Source: Luscinia megarhynchos
Lineage: Eukaryota > Chordata > Aves > Passeriformes > Turdidae
DNA length: 64,000 bases
Direction: 5' to 3'
NCBI GenBank assembly: GCA_034336665.1
Contig: CM067589.1
Coordinates: forward strand, 1,249,720 to 1,313,719
In this document: in pieces, positions 51,355 to 64,000 of the stretch
Layout of the letters: the number at the start of each line of letters is the position of its first letter
Position numbering within the stretch: position 1 is the first letter of the stretch
Translations under genes and position numbers: made by a program
Notes under the pieces: generated by a model
Told to the model about the DNA's origin: nothing
The model's database searches: none
The model's input: the letters and a program-made list of their open reading frames with translations, nothing else

Positions 51355-53165
51355 TCCCGAAAACCCACGGGAGATTCTTCCCAACCCCTGAAAACCCACG
51401 GGAGATTCTCCCAACCCCCGAAAACCCACGGGAGATTCTCCCAACCCCTGAAAACCCACGGGAGATTCTTCCCAACCCCTGAAAACCCACGGGAGATTCT
51501 CCCAACTCCCGAAAAACCCACGGGAGATTCTTCCCAACCCCTGAAAACCCACGGGAGATTCTTCCAACCCCTGAAAAAACAGGGGAGATTCTTCCCAACC
51601 CCGAAAAACCCACGGGAGATTCTCCCAACCCCTGAAAACCCACGGAGATTCTTCCAACCCCCGAAAAACCCACGGGAGATTCTCCCAACCCTGAAAACCC
51701 ACGGGAGACTCTTCCCAACCCCTGAAAACCCACGGGGACTCTTCCCAACCCCCAAACCCACGGGAGATTCTTCCAACCCCGAAAACCCACGGGAGATTCT
51801 TCCCAACCCCGAAAAACCCACGGGAGATTCTCCCAACCCCTAAAAACCCACGGGGGACTCTTCCCAACCCCTGAAAACCCACGGGAGATTCTTCCAACCC
51901 CTGAAAACCCACGGGAGATTGTTCCCAACCCCTGAAAAAACAGGGGAGATTCTTCCAACCCCGAAAACCCACGGGAGATTCTCCCAACCCCTGAAAACCC
52001 ACGGGAGATTCTCCCCAACCCCTGAAAAAACACGGGAGATTCTCCCCAACCCCTGAAAACCCACGGAGATTCTCCCCAACCCCTGAAAAAACACGGGAGA
52101 TTCTTCCAACCCCTGAAAACCCACGGGAGATTATTCCCAACCCCTGAAAAAAACAGGGAGATTCTTCCAACCCCCGAAAAAACCCACGGGAGATTCTTCC
52201 CAACCCCCGAAAAACCCACGGAGATTCTCCCAACCCCTGAAAAACCCACGGGAGATTCTTCCCAACCCCTGAAAAAACAGGGGAGATTCTTCCAACCCCT
52301 GAAAACCCACGGGAGATTATTCCCAACTCCCGAAAAACCCACGGAGATTCTTCCCAACCCCTGAAAACCCACGGGAGATTCTTCCAACCCCTGAAAACCC
52401 ACGGGAGATTCTTCCCAACCCCTGAAAAACCCACGGAGACTCTTCCCAACCCCTGAAAACCCACGGGAGCCCCTTCCCAACCCCCGAAAAACCCACGGGA
52501 GATTCTTCCCAACCCCTGAAAACCCACGGGAGATTCTTCCCAACCCCTGAAAACCCACGGGAGACTCTTCCCAACCCCCGAAAACCCACGGGAGATTCTT
52601 CCCAACCCCCGAAAAACCACGGGAGACTCTTCCCAAGCCCTGAAAACCCACGGAGACTCTTCCCAACTCCGAAAAACCCACGGGAGATTATTCCCAACTC
52701 CTGAAAACCCACGGGAGACTCTTCCCAACCCCTGAAAACCCACGGGAGATTCTTCCCAACCCCTGAAAACCCACGGGAGATTCTTCCCAACCCCCGAAAA
52801 ACCCACGGGAGATTCTCCCAACCCCTGAAAAACCCACGGGAGATTCTTCCAACCCCTGAAAAAACAGGGGAGATTCTTCCAACCCCTGAAAAAACAGGGG
52901 AGATTCTTCCCAACCCCCGAAAAACCCACGGGAGATTCTCCCAACCCCTGAAAAACCCACGGGAGACTCTTCCCAACCCCTGAAAACCCACGGGAGATTC
53001 TTCCCAACCCCCGAAAAACCCACGGGAGATTCTCCCAACCCCTGAAAACCCACGGGAGACTCTTCCCAACCCCTGAAAACCCACGGGAGATTCTCCCAAC
53101 CCCTGAAAACCCACGGGAGATTCTTCCCAACTCCCGAAAACCCACGGGAGATTCTTCCCAACCCC
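51355..53165. repeat. Longest array: CCCACGGGAGATTCTTCCCA, ~30 bp
   Basis: About 60 units of AACCCCTGAAAACCCACGGG plus AGATTCTTCC over 1.8 kb, with length variants of 28-31 bp. The following 53166-54430 is of ordinary complexity, with no gene recognised. Confidence 0.95.
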
Positions 53166-54429
53166 TGGAATTCCCTCAGATCCCGGGTCTAGGATCCAGG
53201 TTTTTCCTGGATTTTGGGATTTTGTCCCTCCGGTCCTGCAGCATCCCCAAAATTTGGGAATCTCGTGGGATCAGAGCCCCCAGAAGTTCTGAGGGAAATG
53301 AGAATTCCCAAAAAGAATTCCTGCAGCTCAGGGATGAGGAAATTTCCAGCTGCAGCCACTCCCCTCCTGCTGCACCAAAACTTCTCCAAAATCCAGGATT
53401 TTGGTTAAAACAACATTCCTGGTGGGTGGATAAAATTCCATGATCAATTTGGGGGGGAAACCCTCCAAAAATTGGAAACCACAACAAATCCCAGCCTTGA
53501 ATTCCCTGCAGTTTAAAGGAAATTTTCCCATTTTCCATCTTTTTTTTCTTTTTTTTTCAGGAATAAACCCCACCCGCCCTCCCAGCATCTCACAGCACGG
53601 CCAGACCGGGAAGAGGGGTTGGAATTTTTAATCTTCTTCCACAGAAAGGAAGTTCATAAATTCTCAGAATGATCCGATACAGAGATGGAGCTGAAGAACA
53701 GGAAAAAAAAAAAAAAAAACCAAACCCAAAAAAATCCCCATCCCAGATTCTGGAATTCTTGGAAGAGCAGCTTGGAATCCTGGAGAATTTATTGAGAAGG
53801 AAAAAAAAAAAATCGCTTGGCAGAACCTGGAATACAAATCATGGATGGAAAAATTGGTTTTTTTCAGTGTTTAAAAATCAGATTATCCCAGGTCTGAGCA
53901 GGAAATTGTGGCACTGGGGTGGAATAAAGAGAATTCCAGGGAATTTCACAGGTTGGGAATTCAGGGTTGGAATTTTTCCTGCCAGGAGGGAAGAGAAGGA
54001 TTTAAATATTCTGCAGAAAATTGTTTTTTAAAAGTCATTTCTTTTGTCAGCTCAGCCAAAAATGAGATTTTGGGGCCCCAAAGTTCCCAATGTTACGGAA
54101 AACCCAAGTCCAGGATTAGGAAATGCTGGGGAATCATCCAGGGAGGAGAAAATTCCAGAGGAATTCCCAGCCCAGCTTTGTCCTGGGGCAGAATTCTGCA
54201 TTTTCTGGCTAAAAATGAATCCCAAAAACCAGGGCCAGGCCCTGGAAATTGGGAATTGGGGTGGGAAAAGTGGAATTCCCAGGAAAACAGGGAATTCCCA
54301 GGCACTGCTCCAGAGGGGGAGAGAATTCCTGGACCCAGGGGGGAGAAAATCCAACTGAGGGATCCCACGGAATTCCAGCCCTTGGAATGGGGGAACAGCC
54401 AAAATCCCCAACTCTGACCCTAAAAACCA

Positions 54430-55760
54430 TCCCAGGATTCCTGGAATTCCTAGAAATTCCCTGATCCCTCTGCATTCCCCATTCCCAAAATTCCAGGAAT
54501 TCTCTGATCCCACTGCATTCCCCAGAATTCCAGGAATTCATGGAATTCCCTGATCCCATTGCATTCCCAGGAATTCTTTGATCCCACTGCATTCCCCATT
54601 CCCAAAATTCCAGGAATTCCCTGATCTCACTGCATTCCCCATTCCCAGAATTCATGGAATTCTTTATCCCACTGCACTCCCCATTCCCCGAATTCCAGGA
54701 ATTCCCTGATCCCTCTTCATTCCCCATTCCCTGAATTCCAGGAATCCTCTATCCCACTGCATTCCCAGAATTCCAGGAATTCTCTGATCCCACTGCATTC
54801 CCCAGAATTCCAGGAATTCCCTGATCCCACTGCATTCCCCATTCCCAAAATTCCAGGAATTCCCTGATCCCTCTGCATTCCCAAAATTCCAGGAATTCCC
54901 TGATCCCACTTCACTCCCCATTCCCAGGAATTTCTGGATTCCCTGATCCCACTGCATTCCCAGGAATTCCCTGATCTCACTGCAATCCCCATTCCCAGAA
55001 TTCCAGGAATTCTCTATCCCACTGCATCCCCCAGAATTCCAGGAATTCCATGAATTTCCTGATCCCTCTGCACTTCCCATTCCCGGAAATTTCTGGAATT
55101 CCCTGATCCCACTGCATTCCCCAGAATTCCAGGAATTCTCTGATCCCTCTTCATTCCCCGAATTCCACGAATTCTCTGATCCCTCTGCATTCCCAAAATT
55201 CCAGGAATTCACGGAATTCCCTGATCCCTCTGCATTCCCCATTCCCAAAATTCCAGGAATTCTCTGATCCCACTGCACTCCCCATTCCCAGGAATTTCTG
55301 GAATTCCCTGATCCCTCTTCATTCCTCATTCCCAGAATTCCAGGAATTCCCTGATCTCACTGCAATCCCCATTCCCAGAAATTTCTGGAATTCCCTGATC
55401 CCTCTGCATTCCTCATTCCCTGAATTCCAAGAATTCTTTATCCCACTGCATTCCCCAGAATTCCAGGAATTCCAGGAATTCCCTGATCTCACTGCAATCC
55501 CCATTCCCAGAATTCCAGGAATTCTCTATCCCACTGCATTCCCCAGAATTCCAGGAATTCCAGGAATTCCCTGATCTCACTGCAATCCCCATTCCCAGAA
55601 TTCCAAGAATTCTTTATCCCACTGCATTCCCCAGAATTCCAGGAATTCCCCGATCCCTCTGCATTCCCCATTCCCAGAATTCCAGGAATTCCCTGATCCC
55701 ACTGCATTCCCAGGAATTCCCTGATCCCTCTGCATTCCCAGAATTCCAGGAATTCCCTAA
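54430..55760. repeat. GAATTCCAGGAATTCCCTGATC repeat
   Basis: About 40 units of 25-45 bp with CTGATCCCACTGCATTCCCC and AGAATTCCAGGAATTC, which can form small hairpins. 55761-56060 has no gene. Confidence 0.92.
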
Positions 55761-56059
55761 ATCCTGAGAGCAGCACTGGATTCATCCCTGATTTACCCAA
55801 AATCCTGCCCCAAATCCAGTCCTGGCCTGGCTCTGGACACTTCACTTCCCCCTGCTGGCAGATCCTGAGTTTTTTTCCCTGGATTTCCCAAATTTCCCAA
55901 ATTTCTCAGGACAAAATCTCCCTCCCAATAAAATTCCCTGAATCCACATCCAGCAGGAATATCTGACCCCAACAGCTCAAGAGAAACTGGGAAAAGGGAA
56001 ATAAAGATTTTAAAAAAAATAACAAAAATAACAAAAAAGCCCTAAAAAATAAATTAAAT

Positions 56060-56660
56060 CCAGAAATTGCCACTGGTTTTTCCAGAGACCCTGGGAGGTT
56101 TTTTTGGTTTTTTTTTGTTTTTTTCCTCTCTTCTCCGAAGCACCTTGGAGTTGTGGGGTTGGGGAATTTGGGAAAAGCATCTTTGAGGAATCACATTTGG
56201 GCTGATTATAAAAATTTCTCTATTGTACAACAGAGGTGCAGCTACACTGAAAAAATTACACCGTTTATGGAAATACAATTATTATTATCATCATCATCAA
56301 TTTTTTTGGGTGTTTTTTTTTGTTTTGTTTTGTTTTAGAAACAGACTCTACTAAATAAGATCTATACAAAAAACCTCTAAAATAATTTCTGTAGTAAAAT
56401 AAAGAAGTGTGTTAGGAGAGCTACACAAAAACAACGGGGAGGGGAGGGGGGGATTTTTTTTTTTAATCTTTTTTTTTTGTGTTTTTTTTTTTACTTTTCG
56501 GGATGCTCGGGGTGCTGAAAGGAATCATTACGTACACAGTGATCATTAATGCTCTGTATTAATTAATTAATTAACTCACAGCCTTTCCCATTAGTACAAA
56601 GAGCCCCGGCCCCCCCTCTTTGAGGAGGGGTCGGGATATAAAAGCCAAGCAAACCTCGTC
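56060..56660 (-). other. AT-rich non-repetitive block, probable ZNF652 3' UTR
   Basis: This is a rare stretch without GC-rich repeats: AT-rich, with TCATCATCATC, AATTAATTAATTAA and several T runs. On the minus strand it lies about 3 kb past the ZNF652 stop. Its complexity is like a conserved 3' UTR end. TTTAAT at 56463 (ATTAAA on the minus strand) is a weak poly(A) candidate. The assignment is inferred from position. Confidence 0.35.
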
Positions 56661-56829
56661 AGCTGATATGAAATTAGAAAATCCCGCCAGGCTCGGCAGC
56701 TGGGGCGCAGAAAATCCCCGGGAAACACAAATTTGGGGAGTTCAGTCCTGGGGGGAGGGGCGGGGCCTGGGGGGGGAGGGGAGGGGGCTCAGCCCGGCAG
56801 AGGGGGGAGGGGAGGGGGCAGACACGGGG

Positions 56830-58140
56830 GGATCCCAAAGGTGGATCCTGGATCCCAACGATGGATTCTGGATCCCAAATCCAGATCCTGGATCCCAAAC
56901 CCAGATCCCAGAGATGGATTCTGGATCCCAAATCCAGATCCTACATCCCAAATCTCAAAGGTGGATCCTGGATCCCAAATCCAGATTCTGGATCCCAAAG
57001 ATGGGTTCTGGACCCCAATCCAGATCCTGGATCCCAACGATGTATTCTGGATCCCAAATCCAGATCCCAAAGATTGATCCTGGATCCCAAACCCAAATCC
57101 TGGATCTCAAAGGTGAATCCTGGATCCCAACGATGGAGTCTGGATCACAAACCCAGATCTCAAAGATGGATCTGGATCCCAAAGGTGGATCCTGGATCCC
57201 AAACCCGGATTCTGGATCCCAAACCCAGACGCCAAAGATGGATCCTGGATCCCAAAGATGGATCACAGATCCCAACAATGGATTCTGGACTCCAACTATG
57301 GATTTTGGATCCCAACGATGCAGTCTGGATCCCAAATCCAGATCCTGCATCCCAGATCCAGAGATGGAATCTGGATCCTAAACCCAGATCCCAGATCCCA
57401 GATGCGGATCCCGTATCCCAAACCCAGATCCCGTATCCCAAACCCAGATCCTGGATCCCAAATCCGGATTCTGGATCCCAGTGATGGGGTTTGGATCCCA
57501 ATGATGGGTTCTGGATCCCAAACCCAGATCCTGGATCCCAAACCCAGATCTCAAAGATGGGTCACGGATCCCAAACCCGGATCCTGGATCCCAAACCCAG
57601 ATCCCAAAGATGGAACACAGATCCCAAACCCAGATTCTGGATCCCAAAGATGGATCCCGTATCCCAATCCAGATTCTGGATCCCAAACCCGGGTTCTGGA
57701 TCCTAAACCCAGATCCCAAAGATGGATCACGGATCCCAAACCCAGATTCTGGATCCCAAACCCAGATCCTAGATCCCAAGGGTGGATCCAGTATCCCAAA
57801 CCCAGATTCTGGATTCCAAAGATGGATCCTAGATCCCAAACCCGGATTCTGGATACCAACCCCAGATTCTGGACCACAAAGATGGATTCTGGATCCTAAA
57901 CCCAGATTCCAGATCCCAGAGATGGATCACAGATCCCAAACCCAGATCAGATCTAGATGGGATCCCAAAGCTGGATCCTGGAACCCAAATCCAGATCCTG
58001 GACCCCAAACCCCGATTCTGGAACCCAAATCCAGATCCCAAAGCTGGATTCTGGATCCCAGCCCCAGATCCCAAAGATGGAACCTGGACCCCAAATCCAG
58101 ATCCTGGATCCTAAACTCAGATCCTGGATCCCAGATCTCA
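56830..58140. repeat. GGATCCCAAACCCAGATCC repeat
   Basis: About 60 units of 18-22 bp (CTGGATCCCAAACCCAGATC, CAAAGATGGATC), downstream of ZNF652 on its 3' side. Confidence 0.93.
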
Positions 58141-58264
58141 AGTGTGGTGTGGGATGGCAAGAGGGCAGATCCCAGACCCAGATCCCAAACCTGGATCCTG
58201 GATCCCAGCCTGAGATCCAGATCCAGAATCCCAAATCTGGATCCCAGATCCCATCCCAAACCCC

Positions 58265-59584
58265 ATCCCGTGTCAGTGTGGCCGGGCTGGGCTGGCACTG
58301 CCCAGGTAACACAGGAAGCCAACGCTGCTGTGCCACGGCCATGGCCTTGCCCACGGTGGCTCAGGGTCTCAATCCCATCCCAGATCCCACCCCAGATCCC
58401 CCATTCTGGATCCCAGATCCCAAACCTGGATCCCAGACCCCAAACCTGGATCCCAGACCCCAAACCTGGATCCCAGACCCCAAACCTGGATCCCAGGCCG
58501 TCCCAGCGTGGCTGTGCCAGGCTGGCACTGTCCAGGTGCTGCACAAGCTGTTGCTGCCACCACTGCTGTGCCCATGGCTGTGCCTGTGCCCACGGTGTCT
58601 CAGCAGCTCAATCACACCCCAGATCCTATCCCAGATCCAGAATCCCAAACCTGGATCCCAGATCCCAAAGCCTGGATCCCAGATCCCAACTGCTCCCGTG
58701 TCAGTGTGGCTGTGCTGTGCTGCCCTTCTCCAGGTGCCACAGGAAGCCCTTGCTGTGGTTCAGGGTCTCGATGCCATCCCAGATCCCACCCAGATCCCCC
58801 ATCCTGGATCCCAGAGCCCCAAACCTGGATCCCAGATCCCAAAGCTGGATCCCAGAGCCCAAAGCTGGATCCCAGAGCCCGTCCCAGACCGTGTCAGTGT
58901 GGCTGTGCCAGGCTGGCCATGTCCAGGTGCCACAGGGAGCTGTTGTTGCCACCACTGCCGTGCCCATGGCTGTGGTATCTCAGCAGCTCAACCCCACCCC
59001 AGAACCCCCTCAAAGCTGGACCCCAGATCCCAAACCTGGATCCCAGAGGCCCCATCCTGGATCCCAGATCCCAGATCTCATCCTGTGTCAGTGTAGCTGT
59101 GCCAGGCTGGCCATGTCCAGGTGCCACAGGAACCCGTCGCTGCCACCATGACCGTGCCCGTGCCCATGGTGTCTCAGCAGCTCAACCCCACCCCAGATCC
59201 CAAACCTGGATCCCAGATCCCAAACCTGGATCCCAGAGCCCGTCCCAGGCTGTGTCAGTGTGGCTGTGCCAGGCTGGCCATGTCCAGGTGCCACAGGGAG
59301 CCATCACTGCCGTGCCCATGGCTGTGGTGTCTCAGCAGCTCAACCCCACCCCAGATCCCCCAAAGGTGGATCCCAGAGCCCAAAGCTGGATCCCAGATCC
59401 CAAACCTGGATCCCAGAGCCCATCCCAGGCCGTGTCAGCGTGGCTGTGCCAGGCTGGCCATGTCCAGGTGCCGCAGGAAGCCCTTGCTGTGGTTCAGGGT
59501 CTCGATGCCATCCCAGATCCCACCCAGATCCCCCAAAGCTGGACCCCAGATCCCAAACCTGGATCCCAGGCCCTGCAGGCCGTG
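58265..59584 (-). repeat. Seven decayed copies of the ZNF652 coding end
   Basis: Units of 160-240 bp each contain about 80-120 bp resembling the end of the ZNF652 terminal exon, joined to GATCCCAAACCTGGATCCCA spacer. Copies start near 58270, 58500, 58697, 58888, 59083, 59250 and 59432; the real end starts at 59581. On the minus strand several copies still read FLWHLEKGSTAQPH or SLWHLDMASLAQPH. Confidence 0.85.
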
Positions 59585-63935
<4,351 letters not shown>

Positions 63936-64000
63936 CCCTGACCATTTCATCTCCTCCTGATAATTTCAATTTCCCCTATTTTAACTCCCCCTGACCATTC

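Noticed and set aside
51265..53145. 626-residue glycine/tryptophan-rich frame on the minus strand
   Set aside because: It is a translation of the 30-bp array at 51355-53165, open in more than one frame, as expected for such a unit.

Overview
The window looks like a GC-rich, gene-dense stretch of a sauropsid genome, most probably a bird microchromosome. The gene order is IGF2BP1(+), GNGT2(-), ABI3(+), PHOSPHO1(-), ZNF652(-). This is the vertebrate block that in human lies on 17q21.3 next to HOXB, with the same orientations; from general knowledge the bird counterpart is the chicken chromosome 27 block. Introns are short. By eye, more than half of the window is minisatellite, with a different unit in almost every intron. 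One 100-base run of N (806-905) marks an assembly gap.

Layout. 1-4254 is tandem repeat, presumably an IGF2BP1 intron. Six 3'-terminal coding exons of IGF2BP1 (KH3, KH4 and C-terminus) lie between 4255 and 10673. A long 3' UTR runs to a poly(A) signal at 19287 and carries three let-7 seed matches. A tRNA-Gln(TTG) gene (20404-20475) follows, then a CpG-rich segment with ten inverted CCAAT boxes in five pairs. GNGT2 (two coding exons, minus) occupies 23534-25431. ABI3 (eight exons, plus) occupies 28499-38448 and contains a coding minisatellite in its proline-rich exon. PHOSPHO1 (two coding exons, minus) occupies 41128-44805, with a likely promoter in the CpG-rich region near 48.7 kb. Three 3' coding exons of ZNF652 (minus) occupy 59585-63784; its 5' part lies beyond the right edge. 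B4GALNT2, which lies between IGF2BP1 and GNGT2 in mammals, is not visible.

The genes do not form a pathway. IGF2BP1 is an RNA-binding regulator, GNGT2 a cone transducin gamma subunit, ABI3 a WAVE-complex adaptor, PHOSPHO1 a mineralisation phosphatase and ZNF652 a zinc-finger repressor.

The most unusual signal is capture of gene edges by tandem repeats. An IGF2BP1 intron repeats the splice acceptor and first bases of the next exon. The region beyond the ZNF652 stop repeats the last coding codons and stop about seven times. A ZNF652 intron carries a second copy of an acceptor. Two promoter-like arrays show a fixed 41-bp spacing: paired CCAAT boxes near 20.7-21.3 kb, and eight TAACGG motifs at 48976-49268. 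Several coding exons contain small indels, often compensating and usually in G/C runs, which most simply reflect consensus errors and should be checked before any protein is called from this assembly.
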